Below, piece by piece: positions 8,959-17,727 of a DNA stretch of 64,000 nt; the stretch's first letter is position 1; every line of letters starts with the position of its first letter. The DNA is from Hungatella sp. (GTDB lineage Bacteria; Bacillota; Clostridia; Lachnospirales; Lachnospiraceae), in the NCBI GenBank assembly GCA_009712635.1, contig WASS01000020.1, forward strand, positions 310,001-374,000, given 5' to 3'. The notes below the pieces were generated by a model that was given only the letters and a program-made list of their open reading frames with translations, searched no databases and was not told the origin of the DNA. The position numbers were made by a program, and so were the translations under genes.

Positions 8959-10208
8959 AAGAACTCCTTCTGAGCAGCTGCAAAGAACAGCTTCTCTATT
9001 TTTTTGATTAATTCTCCAATATCATTGTTGTGTATAAAATCCCAGCCGATCCACATGAAATTCTGGTCGGGTTTCAGTTGATTGTCCACCATGGGATTGG
9101 TAGACGGAAATTTTCCGTTAGAGGAAAGAATATCTCCAATATCTTTTGAATATAAAAGATCAACGAAAGGTTTCACCTTATCCTTATTCTTTGATTTTGC
9201 CAGCAGGAAAATCGGACTGATAAGGGCTCCGTCCTTTGGCCACACCGGGCGCATAGGGCTTTTCTCATCTGTCATGCTCGCAAAGAAATAGGGTGCAACT
9301 GTAATGGCGGGAATCTTATTTCCATCCTTTAACTTGTGGGATTTGATCATCTGAGCCGGATGCATGCTCTGTAAGAGGGCTTTCCCCATCTTTTCGATTC
9401 CTTCTTCCCCATAAAAGCGGTAGATGTGAAGCAAAAATGCATTAAACATATCCAGATCCTTCATGGGAAGGCTGATGCTGTTTTCAAACTCCGGTTTCAT
9501 TAAATCTGCCCAGCTCTCAGGGAATGGGCGGTCTCCTAACACATTGGTGTTAACCATGAAAACTGCAGGAACAATTCCGATGATGGCATACTGGTTTTTT
9601 GGATCCTTCAGTGATAAGTTCTCATTGTCAAGATCAGGGTTTAAATGATCCATACCGGAAAGATCTTCAAATACGCCTAAATCCTGATAACCGCCAATCA
9701 TCTTTTTGTCAAAGAATAAATCAAAACCAGCCGAGAGATAAAGGTCTGACAGACCATCCGGATTTCCATCTGCTGAAATAACCCGATCCTTTACATCATC
9801 AAGTCCCAGGTTTGCAGATTTTAAATGATACTCCACTTCATATCCAAGGGAGTCCTTATTTTCCTCAAGCCAGGATTCGAATTTCTCTAACAGAGGAATT
9901 CGGATGGGGCAGGGCAGTACGCCCTCGATACGGATATCCCCTTTATTCTCTGATTGTGCGGGAGTGAGACCGTCCGTCAGGCTGGGCGCCTTCTGACCGA
10001 TTACTTCCTCCAGTTTCTTTATAAAAAGTTCCTGGTTTACCTTTCTCATAGCCAATGCTGTTTCTAAAGAAATGGTTTTACCAAGAGTTCTGCGCATAAC
10101 GGGATTGCTTAAATTCTCAAAACCATTGGCAATAAATACTTCAATGGTTTCCGGATAGGTTTCCGTGATATGAAAGATCGTATCAGAAGCTTTAAAATAA
10201 TTTGACAT
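8955..10208 (-). CDS. DUF1858 plus substrate-binding-protein-like protein, no signal peptide
   Basis: A 417-residue protein, first of the trio. Residues 1-65 (KASDTIFHITETYPETIEVF...) look like a DUF1858-type helical domain. The rest resembles a periplasmic iron/spermidine-type binding protein, e.g. LYLSAGFDLFFDKKM, YAIIGIVPAVFMVNTN, PESWADLMKPEF. There is no signal peptide or lipobox, so it should be cytoplasmic, which is odd for a binding protein. Together with the GTPase and ATPase it forms a compact unit. I do not recognise a characterised function. Confidence 0.65.
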   Translation of the reverse strand: MSNYFKASDTIFHITETYPETIEVFIANGFENLSNPVMRRTLGKTISLETALAMRKVNQELFIKKLEEVIGQKAPSLTDGLTPAQSENKGDIRIEGVLPCPIRIPLLEKFESWLEENKDSLGYEVEYHLKSANLGLDDVKDRVISADGNPDGLSDLYLSAGFDLFFDKKMIGGYQDLGVFEDLSGMDHLNPDLDNENLSLKDPKNQYAIIGIVPAVFMVNTNVLGDRPFPESWADLMKPEFENSISLPMKDLDMFNAFLLHIYRFYGEEGIEKMGKALLQSMHPAQMIKSHKLKDGNKIPAITVAPYFFASMTDEKSPMRPVWPKDGALISPIFLLAKSKNKDKVKPFVDLLYSKDIGDILSSNGKFPSTNPMVDNQLKPDQNFMWIGWDFIHNNDIGELIKKIEKLFFAAAQKEFL

Positions 10209-10264
10209 AATGTTTCCTTTCTCTATGTTAATTGTAAGTTGGTTTCTGAAATTACGTTTATCAT

Positions 10265-10294
10265 ATCATAGTTTCTTTATTTTGTTTGTTGTAA
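10265..10294 (-). promoter_or_regulatory. Putative promoter of the trio operon
   Basis: Minus strand TTACAA (10294-10289), 18-base spacer, TATGAT (10270-10265). The perfect inverted repeat GTTGTAAAAACAAC (10288-10301) covers the -35 and could be an operator. The 176 bases between the divergent genes also hold CTATCT/AGATAG (10342-10347, 10362-10367) ahead of the plus-strand gene. Confidence 0.45.
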
Positions 10295-10408
10295 AAACAA
10301 CTTATTTCAAATAGTTTTGATATTATTTCTTGTTAAGGCACTATCTTTTTCATCACTGAGATAGTATGATGAATTCATAAAAATTTGATTCGCAGAGGGG
10401 GAATACCA

Positions 10409-11275
10409 TTGTTAAAACCAAAAAAAATCACCCTGGCTTATTTTTCAGGGACTGGTTGTACAAAAGAAGTCTGTCTGTGTTTCGCACAACAATTGGCAAA
10501 GAAGGGATTGGAAAGCAAAACCATCAGTCTGGAAAATCATAATCCGGGAAATTTAAAACCGCCGGATCTCCTGGTGATATTTTCGCCTGTATATGCCTTC
10601 CGTCTGGCTTCCATTACTGAAAAATGGGTCAAAGGACTTCCAGGATCCAGCCACACCATGGTTGTAATTGTACCTGTGTCGGGAGGAGGGGATATCTCAC
10701 CCAATACAGCATGCACCATTTTTAGCAGACGGATGTTAAAGAAAAAGGGGTATCATCTGATCTATGAAAAAATGATTGTAATGCCGTCTAATTTCGGTAT
10801 CAATGCGGGGGATGAAATTAATCAGCAATTAATACGCATATTACCTGAAAAAACAAAAGAGATGATTGAAGAAATTCTGAACGGAGAACATCATTTTCTG
10901 ATGGCAAAGCCCCAGGATCGTTTCCTTGCAATGCTTGGAAAAGGAGAGCATCTGGGTGCAAGATTTTTCGGCGCTTCCATCCACCCCTCTTCACAATGCA
11001 CTCACTGTGGGAAATGTTCGCAAATATGCCCGACCCGGAACATTAAAATGGAACAGGGAGTTCCCAAATTCGGCTTTCGTTGTATTTTTTGCTTAAGATG
11101 CATCTATTCCTGTCCGGTCCATGTACTGAAACCCAGAATCTTAACCTCTGCAGTTTTAATAGACGGTTTTCATGTACAGAAGTATAAAAAACAGGAGTCA
11201 GACGATATGAGTCTGAAACAGACTGAGTTTCATTTAAAAGGTGCCTGGAAGGGCGTTAGTGACTATTTACAATAA
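10409..11275 (+). CDS. EFR1-type flavodoxin-ferredoxin fusion
   Basis: The N-terminal half is flavodoxin-like (AYFSGTGCTKEV, residues 8-19, FMN phosphate loop). The C-terminal part carries two 4Fe-4S motifs, CTHCGKCSQICP and CIFCLRCIYSCP. Such proteins pass low-potential electrons to partners. I chose TTG 10409, which has AGAGGGGGAA six bases upstream, over the in-frame TTG 10385, giving 288 residues. It is divergent from the GTPase/ATPase trio, and its redox nature fits metallocofactor work there, but that link is only positional. Confidence 0.8.
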   Translation: MLKPKKITLAYFSGTGCTKEVCLCFAQQLAKKGLESKTISLENHNPGNLKPPDLLVIFSPVYAFRLASITEKWVKGLPGSSHTMVVIVPVSGGGDISPNTACTIFSRRMLKKKGYHLIYEKMIVMPSNFGINAGDEINQQLIRILPEKTKEMIEEILNGEHHFLMAKPQDRFLAMLGKGEHLGARFFGASIHPSSQCTHCGKCSQICPTRNIKMEQGVPKFGFRCIFCLRCIYSCPVHVLKPRILTSAVLIDGFHVQKYKKQESDDMSLKQTEFHLKGAWKGVSDYLQ

Positions 11276-11285
11276 TCTGAACGTC

Positions 11286-11327
11286 AGGCGGGGTATGAGT
11301 TCCTTAAAAGGAATCCGTACCCCGCCT
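11286..11327. terminator. GC-rich hairpin between convergent genes
   Basis: AGGCGGGGTA (11286-11295) pairs perfectly with TACCCCGCCT (11318-11327), with a further GTTCCTT/AAGGAATC stem inside. It lies between the convergent EFR1 gene and eutC. Neither side has a clear T-run, so termination efficiency is uncertain. Confidence 0.55.
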
Positions 11328-11344
11328 TAAATGTAGAAATGTAG

Positions 11345-12115
11345 TTATAATTTTAAATCAATCCCGCTGGTTTTTGCTTCCATCATTGCATCTACAATCG
11401 ATATAATCTGCGCTCCGGCCTCTACCGGCGGCATTCCGTTCTTATGAATATTGGAAACCACCGTTCTCTGGGATTCCGGCTTTTTCGTACTTGATTCATA
11501 TGCCATATAGGCACTTAAGCTTTCTCCGGTTGCAAGACCAGGTCTTTCTCCTATGAGAATAATGGTGATTTTCGCATGTAATGCTTCACTGATCCGGTCC
11601 ATTGTCGCAACCCTTGCAAATTTAACAAAAATCGGATCACCTGTCGTATAACCTTTTTCTTTCAGTCCATCCATAAGCATGGGATAAATATCCGGAAGAT
11701 TACTGGTAATTGCAGGAGAACTAAGACCATCACCTGCAATAATCTGCACATCTGCATCGTGCCTGCAGTTTTCGCTGATTAATTTCAGGGTTTCATTGGA
11801 AAAACGTCTTCCAAGATCCGGTCTTGTTATATATTCATCTTTATTTTTGCATAAGCTCTGAACCTTTAAAAACCCCAGCTGATCCACCACTTTTTCATCC
11901 ACCTCTGACCAGACTGCATCCATGGCGACAGCATGATCAGCACGAAAGCGGAGATAGGTTTCTGTTTTCAGCCTGGTCCCTGCCTTGCCCACACAGATTC
12001 TTGCAGCCGTAGTCTTCTTTAAATTAACACAGGACTGAAGATCAGCCGGCTGGTTAATTGTTACACGTTCTGTTAAATCAAGGGAAGAGATATCCCTTAC
12101 CAGATCCTGATCCAT
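11345..12115 (-). CDS. eutC: Ethanolamine ammonia-lyase small subunit
   Basis: EutC is the light chain of the adenosylcobalamin-dependent enzyme that splits ethanolamine into acetaldehyde and ammonia. The 256-residue protein has family segments ARICVGKAGTRLKTETYLRFRADHA, broken here only by length, plus IIAGDGLSSPAI and ILIGERPGLATGESLSAYM. It begins right after the eutB stop (GTAAATG) with an AGGAGG inside eutB, so it is translationally coupled. It is the last gene of the cassette. Confidence 0.95.
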   Translation of the reverse strand: MDQDLVRDISSLDLTERVTINQPADLQSCVNLKKTTAARICVGKAGTRLKTETYLRFRADHAVAMDAVWSEVDEKVVDQLGFLKVQSLCKNKDEYITRPDLGRRFSNETLKLISENCRHDADVQIIAGDGLSSPAITSNLPDIYPMLMDGLKEKGYTTGDPIFVKFARVATMDRISEALHAKITIILIGERPGLATGESLSAYMAYESSTKKPESQRTVVSNIHKNGMPPVEAGAQIISIVDAMMEAKTSGIDLKL

Positions 12116-13483
12116 TTACTTCACCTCCTGTGTGAAAATTGAGGGATCACCGGCGCGTTCCGTCAGTTGTCCGTCTTCCATAATCCCCAGTTCCTCCATG
12201 CGTTTTTCAAATTCTCTCATGGGACGTTTTCCGCTTGTTTCCCGAAAGGCTGCCGCGTCATGATAACTGGATGACTGATACATCAGCATAATATCATCCC
12301 CTGCCGGTATTCCCATTACATAATTGACACCGGCGCTGGCAAGGAGGACACCTAAGTTTTCCAGGTCATTCTGACTGGCTTTCATATGATTGGTATAACA
12401 GACATCGCAGCCCATGGGGATACCGGTCAGTTTTCCCATAAAATGATCTTCCAGTCCCGCCCGGATTACCTGCGCTCCGTCATATAAATATTCTGGTCCG
12501 ATAAAACCTACTACGGTATTGACACAGTAAGGGTGGTAACGCTTGGCAAATCCGTAGCACCGTGCTTCCATTACCAGCTGATCCGCATCGTGATGACCTT
12601 CTGAGGAAAGTTCAGACCCCTGACCTGTTTCAAAATACATGAAGTTGGGACCTTTTGAGCTTTTCTTTTCCTTCATCAGCTCATAAGCCTCATCCATTAA
12701 GGCTGTACTGATACCAAATGCCGTATTCGAGATCTGTGAACCAGCTATGGATTGAAACATTAAATCCATAGGGCTGCCTTTTTTCAAAGCCTCCATCTGG
12801 GTGGTAACGTGGGAGAGTACGCAGTTCTGAGTGGGAATCTTCCATTTATCCATAAAATCACGGAAAGCCCGCAGAATTTTATCCGTTTGTTCCACGGTAT
12901 CTATGGCGGGATTTAAACCGATTAATGCATCGCCGTTTGCATAGGAAATCCCTTCAAACACAGATGCCATAACCCCTTCAAAACTGTCTGTGGGATGGTT
13001 GGGCTGCAGCCTGGAGGCCAGGGTTCCCGGAAGACCGATTGTTGTGTTGCAGGTAGCCGGAACAATCAGCTTTTTAGAGGCCACAATGATGTCAAGATTG
13101 CTCATCAGCTTTGTCACACCTGCTATCACCTCGGCAGTAAGGCCATCACGAATCTCTTCAATGGCAGCAGCAGGAGATGCCAGAATAAATTCCCGCAATT
13201 CTCCAAGGGTAATGGATTTGATTTTTTTATAGGCTTCCTCATCCACTCCATCCTGAATGACTCTTGTGACTTCATCGGTTTCATAATCAACTACCGGATG
13301 GTTTCGTAAATCAGAAACGGATAAATCGGCAAGTACAACTTTGGCAGCAATGCGTTCTGCTGCATCTGCCGCGGCAATTCCAGCCAGTGTGTCACCGGAT
13401 TTTTCTTCATTCGCTTTTGCCAGGACTTCCCTGACGGATCGAAATTCGTAGGTTTTACCGAATAATCTTGTCTTTAATTTCAC
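12116..13483 (-). CDS. eutB: Ethanolamine ammonia-lyase large subunit
   Basis: EutB is the TIM-barrel heavy chain that binds ethanolamine and, with EutC, adenosylcobalamin. The 455-residue protein is of normal length and shows NGDALIGLNPA, FMYFETGQGSELSS, IGPEYLYDG and MGCDVCYTNHMKASQND. It lies 12 bases after the permease gene and abuts eutC. Confidence 0.96.
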   Translation of the reverse strand: MKLKTRLFGKTYEFRSVREVLAKANEEKSGDTLAGIAAADAAERIAAKVVLADLSVSDLRNHPVVDYETDEVTRVIQDGVDEEAYKKIKSITLGELREFILASPAAAIEEIRDGLTAEVIAGVTKLMSNLDIIVASKKLIVPATCNTTIGLPGTLASRLQPNHPTDSFEGVMASVFEGISYANGDALIGLNPAIDTVEQTDKILRAFRDFMDKWKIPTQNCVLSHVTTQMEALKKGSPMDLMFQSIAGSQISNTAFGISTALMDEAYELMKEKKSSKGPNFMYFETGQGSELSSEGHHDADQLVMEARCYGFAKRYHPYCVNTVVGFIGPEYLYDGAQVIRAGLEDHFMGKLTGIPMGCDVCYTNHMKASQNDLENLGVLLASAGVNYVMGIPAGDDIMLMYQSSSYHDAAAFRETSGKRPMREFEKRMEELGIMEDGQLTERAGDPSIFTQEVK

Positions 13484-13495
13484 CGTTCCGGCCTC

Positions 13496-14824
13496 CTATG
13501 CTTCCATTTCATTTTCTGTGGATACAAATCCATTTGCAAAAACCTTGTCTTTTATAAAGTAATAAAGAATAGCAGCTGCATAAACAATGGCAGCCAGGGA
13601 CAAAAGAGAGGCCTGAGAAACCACGAGGGCAACTACGACTACTGCACAGGTAACTGCTGCAATGGTTGGAATCAATGGGGATTTTAGTCGGTATGGACGT
13701 GCCAGTGCCGGCTCTTTTTTCCTGAGTACAAACCAGGAGGCAATGGATAAAACTGCCATAACTGACGAGCCGATGCAGGAGAAAACAACCAGACTTCCAA
13801 CATTTCCGGTAATTACAAAAAAGAGACCAATCAGGCTGGTGCTCACAAGAGCTAAGACCGGAGTTCCATTTTTATCAAGATTTGAAAGTGCTTTTGGAAG
13901 ATAACCGCTTCTGGACATGGCGTATGCCTGCCTGGAATATCCGATCATAATTCCATGAAGACTGGCCGCCAGGCCGAATAATCCAAAAAATCCCACTAAT
14001 TTTACAAGGAATGAATTTTCACCATAGACTTTTGATAAAATCGCCGGAAGTGGATTGTCGGTGGAGGCAACAGCAGATAAATCCGTGGCAGAGTTACCGG
14101 CAGTAACGATAAGGACAGCAACTGCCATAACAACCAGTGCGCCGATTCCGGATATAAATGCTTTTGGTATGTCTTTTTGCGGGTTTTTACATTCTTCCGC
14201 CCCCATTGCTCCTGACTCCACAGCCAGATAAAACCAGACCACAAATGGAATGGCAGCAAATATGCCATGCATGCCGTTCATGGAAGCTCCGGAAGAGAAC
14301 AGACCGTGTACATCTACAGTTGGAATTCCAAGGATAAAATAAACAGCTACTCCAAGAATTGCCACTGCCGTAACAATCACACTGACGATGGCGGCAGATT
14401 CAATTCCCTTTATATTGATAAAAACAAAGATACAAAAGGCAGTAATAGCGGCGATATTCGCCGGGATAACAGGAAGCAGTCCATGAACATATGCACCAAT
14501 GGAAAGTGCAATTCCTGGAGTTGCAAAGATATACTCAAGGAGTATGGAAAAACCGGCTATAAAACCGGCAAACTTGCCGAATGATTTTTCTGCATATGCG
14601 GTCGGACCAGCTGCAGACGGGATGGCTGTTGCCAGCTCAGAGTAACAAAAGACAAAAGAGACATAGAAAAGTGTGACGATGAATGTTGCGATTAAAGCTC
14701 CTGTAAAATTAGTCTTTTCAAACAGGTAATTCCAGCCAAAATACATACCAGATACAACTGCACCTACAATAATCGCCCATAGCTTAACCGGTGTAAGAGC
14801 TTTGTTTAAATTTTTTTCTTCCAT
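13496..14824 (-). CDS. APC-family permease, probable ethanolamine importer
   Basis: A 442-residue membrane protein with about twelve hydrophobic spans and APC features: GMYFGWNYLFE near the start, SAAGPTAYAEKSFGKFAGF, and YSRQAYAMSRSGYLP. It most resembles the ethanolamine permease (EAT) branch of the amino acid transporters. Its position between eutA and eutB supports ethanolamine as substrate; this is inferred from context. The N-terminus MEEKNLNKAL follows an AGGAGG site. Confidence 0.82.
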   Translation of the reverse strand: MEEKNLNKALTPVKLWAIIVGAVVSGMYFGWNYLFEKTNFTGALIATFIVTLFYVSFVFCYSELATAIPSAAGPTAYAEKSFGKFAGFIAGFSILLEYIFATPGIALSIGAYVHGLLPVIPANIAAITAFCIFVFINIKGIESAAIVSVIVTAVAILGVAVYFILGIPTVDVHGLFSSGASMNGMHGIFAAIPFVVWFYLAVESGAMGAEECKNPQKDIPKAFISGIGALVVMAVAVLIVTAGNSATDLSAVASTDNPLPAILSKVYGENSFLVKLVGFFGLFGLAASLHGIMIGYSRQAYAMSRSGYLPKALSNLDKNGTPVLALVSTSLIGLFFVITGNVGSLVVFSCIGSSVMAVLSIASWFVLRKKEPALARPYRLKSPLIPTIAAVTCAVVVVALVVSQASLLSLAAIVYAAAILYYFIKDKVFANGFVSTENEMEA

Positions 14825-14852
14825 AATGGAATCCTCCTGATTTTTCTTGTTT

Positions 14853-16244
14853 TTATTGATACACTAATGTTTTAATCACAACGGGTACCGCGGTTCCAAC
14901 CGGTGATCCGATATCTATGTAATCACCGGCTTCAAACTGGATCTGATCCAGGCAGATAACCGGTTTGCTGCACGGCGTATGAATCCGGATCATCTGACTC
15001 AGCGCTTTTGCAAAGTCTTCTTTTAAAAGCACTATTACAGGACTTTTTAATCCCTCATAAAGTCTGGCAATCTGATCTGCAAGAAGTTTAAGTTCTCCGT
15101 ATCCGGGACTTTTTTTCCCCTTTATACTCACTGCAAGAACCTCATCCTCGTAAAGCTCCATAAGAGGTCTGGTACTTCTGAATACATCTTCCCACTGGCT
15201 GGCAGCTGCCGGGCATTTTACTATAGGAATATTTCGCATAGGTAAAATAGAGGGTTCCACACCTACCGTACTTCCGCTGACGGACAGAGAGTGGCTTCCT
15301 GCTCCGATTACGGTTGCTCTTATTTTTTCCTCTGGAATGATAAGTCTGCTCTTATATGGTGTAAGAGCCTGAGTAATTTTGATCCCAAGTAAAGGACCGA
15401 TGTCTCCATACTGAAACCATTCTGCCTGGTCTTTACTTTCCTTTAATGATCCCACGTATTCGCCCACTCCACCGGATATGGATATAAAATCAAGATTCTT
15501 TGGAATGGTGAAATCTGTGATGTATAACGGGAGAGTATCCTCATTCATTTCACGTAATCCAAGTGCCTGAAGGCAGCTGTCTGCCAGATAATCACAGAAA
15601 CGTTCCAGCACTTTGATATCAGCAGTTTCTCCCTGTCTGATTTCCAGTTTATGAGTGGTGATTATATGGAGAATCCGGTCTGAAATATAGGTTACGCTGC
15701 CAGTGTCATCCAGTTTAATCAGCCTTCCGCCAATGTCCATTGCAAAGGAATCCGTACAGATACCGCAGTCGAACAGAGCTGCATTTAAGGTTCCCCCGCC
15801 GATATCCAGATTAATGATTTTTCTGCTCCTTCTTTTTGATTCTTCGCTGATTCCGGCTCCCCTTCCGGCTAAAACCGCTTCCAGCCTGGGTCCTGCGGTA
15901 GCAACAACAAAATCACCCAGATACTCTGATAACCAGATGTTCACCTGCCGGGCATTTTCCTTTCTGGCTGTTTCCCCCGTAATGATAACGGCTCCGGTTT
16001 CTATGTTCTCCTTATCAATTCCGCTTTCTTTCATAGCCGCCTTTACCCGTTCCCGGATCTGTTCAAAATCTATGGCATCTCTTGATATCAGTGGTGTGAA
16101 GATAACCGGACTTCGATAGATAACCTCAGTCTCATCAATTTTAGTCGTAGGAAGAAGGGAAGGCCCCAGCCTGGTTGAGATCCTAATATTGCTGATAATA
16201 ATTTCCGTTGTACTGGTTCCTATATCCACGCCAATACTGTACAA
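14853..16244 (-). CDS. eutA: Ethanolamine ammonia-lyase reactivating factor EutA
   Basis: EutA is an actin-fold ATPase that swaps damaged cobalamin out of ethanolamine ammonia-lyase. The 463-residue protein starts SIGVDIGTSTTEI (phosphate 1 loop) and has INLDIGGGTLNAALF (phosphate 2) and ISISGGVGEY. The start is TTG 16244 behind GGAAGGAGGT. It is the first gene of the minus-strand eut cassette, and a promoter and leader hairpin lie upstream. Confidence 0.92.
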   Translation of the reverse strand: MYSIGVDIGTSTTEIIISNIRISTRLGPSLLPTTKIDETEVIYRSPVIFTPLISRDAIDFEQIRERVKAAMKESGIDKENIETGAVIITGETARKENARQVNIWLSEYLGDFVVATAGPRLEAVLAGRGAGISEESKRRSRKIINLDIGGGTLNAALFDCGICTDSFAMDIGGRLIKLDDTGSVTYISDRILHIITTHKLEIRQGETADIKVLERFCDYLADSCLQALGLREMNEDTLPLYITDFTIPKNLDFISISGGVGEYVGSLKESKDQAEWFQYGDIGPLLGIKITQALTPYKSRLIIPEEKIRATVIGAGSHSLSVSGSTVGVEPSILPMRNIPIVKCPAAASQWEDVFRSTRPLMELYEDEVLAVSIKGKKSPGYGELKLLADQIARLYEGLKSPVIVLLKEDFAKALSQMIRIHTPCSKPVICLDQIQFEAGDYIDIGSPVGTAVPVVIKTLVYQ

Positions 16245-16283
16245 CTAGATACCTCCTTCCGGCAGCTTCACAAACGAAAGAAC

Positions 16284-16332
16284 AAATAAAAAAGACGAAG
16301 GGGATTTCCTGGCAGGAAACGTCTTCGTCTTT
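16284..16332 (-). terminator. Terminator hairpin inside the eut leader
   Basis: On the minus strand AAAGACGAAG (16332-16323) pairs perfectly with CTTCGTCTTT (16300-16291) around a TTTCC/GGAAA inner stem, followed by TTTTTATTT (16290-16284). It lies between a strong promoter and eutA, so it should stop transcription unless antagonised. A second palindrome, TTCATA-TTTCG-TATGAA (16331-16347), abuts it upstream. Confidence 0.8.
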
Positions 16333-16365
16333 CATATTTCGTATGAAGTTTTTATATTAACAATT

Positions 16366-16394
16366 AATATAAGGACTTTGTATTCATTTGTCAA
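16366..16394 (-). promoter_or_regulatory. eut cassette promoter
   Basis: Minus strand TTGACA (16394-16389), 17-base spacer, TATATT (16371-16366). Near-consensus, about 120 bases before eutA. Confidence 0.75.
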
Positions 16395-16450
16395 CAGTTA
16401 AATGAAAAAGTTTTTATATCGTTAGAATCTTAAGTAGGAAAGAAAAAAAT

Positions 16451-16546
16451 CATTGTGCAATATTCACATGACAATTGTCATATGGACAAGCCACATAGTG
16501 ATATATGCATAAATATTATTGACTTTCCTCCTGCGGTTGTTATGAT
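16451..16546 (+). promoter_or_regulatory. Sugar operon promoter with operator-like repeats
   Basis: The promoter is TTGACT (16519-16524), 16-base spacer, TATGAT (16541-16546). Upstream lie ATTGTGCAAT (16452-16461), the perfect 12-base palindrome TGACAATTGTCA (16469-16480) and CACATAGTGATAT (16492-16504). ATTGTGCAAT and CACA-x-AGTGATAT recur ahead of the transporter gene near 19.3-19.4 kb, suggesting one shared regulator, perhaps the NarL-type response regulator encoded at 25.5 kb. Confidence 0.55.
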
Positions 16547-16570
16547 GAAGACAGGAAAGGGGGTATTTAT

Positions 16571-17707
16571 ATGCCAGATGAGGCGGGAAATCAAAAAATA
16601 ATTGTTGCCGGACACATTTCCCTGGATATTACACCGGTCTTTAAAAGCAGTGACGGAAGGAAGATTTTAAAGTCCTTCCAGCCAGGTAAACTTTTAGAAG
16701 TGGGAAATGCCAGCATATCCGGAGGCGGAGCGGTTTTTAACACAGGGCTTGGGCTGCATGCACTGGGAGCAGATGTCCTTTTGATGGCAAACACAGGGGA
16801 TGATGACTTTGGAAAGATCCTAAAAGGAAAGATACAGGAAAGAGGGTGTGAAAGCTGTATTACGGTTATTCCCGGAGAGGATACATCCTACACAATTGTT
16901 CTGGCACCAAAGGAGGTTGACCGGTTATTTCTTCATAATCCCGGTTGTAATGACACCTTTGGCTTTGAGCATGTAGATTTTAACAAAGCGGCAAAAGCAG
17001 CTCATTTTCACTTTGGTTATCCTACATTGATGAAGCGGTTCTACCAGAATGACGGACAGGAATTAAAAGAGCTTTTTTGCCGCATTAAAGAGCTCGGACT
17101 TACCACTTCACTGGATCTGGCGGCGGTAGATCCGGAATCGGAAGCTGCATCCTGCCGCTGGGACCGGATTTTTGCTTCCGTGCTTCCCTATGTGGATTTT
17201 TTTGTACCCAGTATCGAAGAACTGGGGTTTTTGTTAAACCGCCCTCTCTATGAGAAATGGCAGGAAATTGCAGACGGCGATGATATTACCTCCATTCTCT
17301 CTCTAAAGAAAGACGTGGAAACCATTGCAGATCAGGCCCTGCAGCTGGGCGCAAAGGCAGTTCTTTTAAAATGTGGTGCAGCCGGAATGTTCTTAAAGAC
17401 AGCTTCAAAACAGGCGTTTGCTGATGGATCGGATATCTTAAAAGGCTGGTCAGATATTTCTTACTTCCAGAACAGCTTTCTGCCAGACCGGATTCTTTCT
17501 GCCACCGGAGCCGGAGATACCAGTATTGCCGCATTCATTAAAGCCATGCTGGAGAAACGTCCTCCAGAAGAATGTGTGAAACTTGCGGCGGCAACAGGTG
17601 CTTCCTGTGTGACTGCTTATGATACAGTAAGCGGGCTGCTGCCTTTTGAAACATTAGAGGAAAAAATTAAAAACGGGTGGGAAGAACAGAGACGAATCCT
17701 GCCATAA
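16571..17707 (+). CDS. PfkB-family carbohydrate kinase
   Basis: A 378-residue sugar kinase with the ribokinase/PfkB glycine motif SGGGAVFNTGLGLHALG near residues 50-68 and the C-terminal signature SATGAGDTSIAAF, whose aspartate near residue 316 is the catalytic base. It is longer than the usual 300-330 residues. As first gene of the operon, followed by a class II aldolase and a lyxose-isomerase-like protein, it probably phosphorylates a ketose made by the isomerase; the exact sugar is not readable. An AAAGGGGG site lies before ATG 16571. Confidence 0.82.
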   Translation: MPDEAGNQKIIVAGHISLDITPVFKSSDGRKILKSFQPGKLLEVGNASISGGGAVFNTGLGLHALGADVLLMANTGDDDFGKILKGKIQERGCESCITVIPGEDTSYTIVLAPKEVDRLFLHNPGCNDTFGFEHVDFNKAAKAAHFHFGYPTLMKRFYQNDGQELKELFCRIKELGLTTSLDLAAVDPESEAASCRWDRIFASVLPYVDFFVPSIEELGFLLNRPLYEKWQEIADGDDITSILSLKKDVETIADQALQLGAKAVLLKCGAAGMFLKTASKQAFADGSDILKGWSDISYFQNSFLPDRILSATGAGDTSIAAFIKAMLEKRPPEECVKLAAATGASCVTAYDTVSGLLPFETLEEKIKNGWEEQRRILP

Positions 17708-17727
17708 ATGAAAAGGAGGAATTACAT

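Noticed and set aside
16284-16347. EutV/ANTAR dual-hairpin target or cobalamin riboswitch in the eut leader
   Set aside because: The required AGCAA-type hairpin loops and B12-box sequences are not visible in the roughly 110-base leader.
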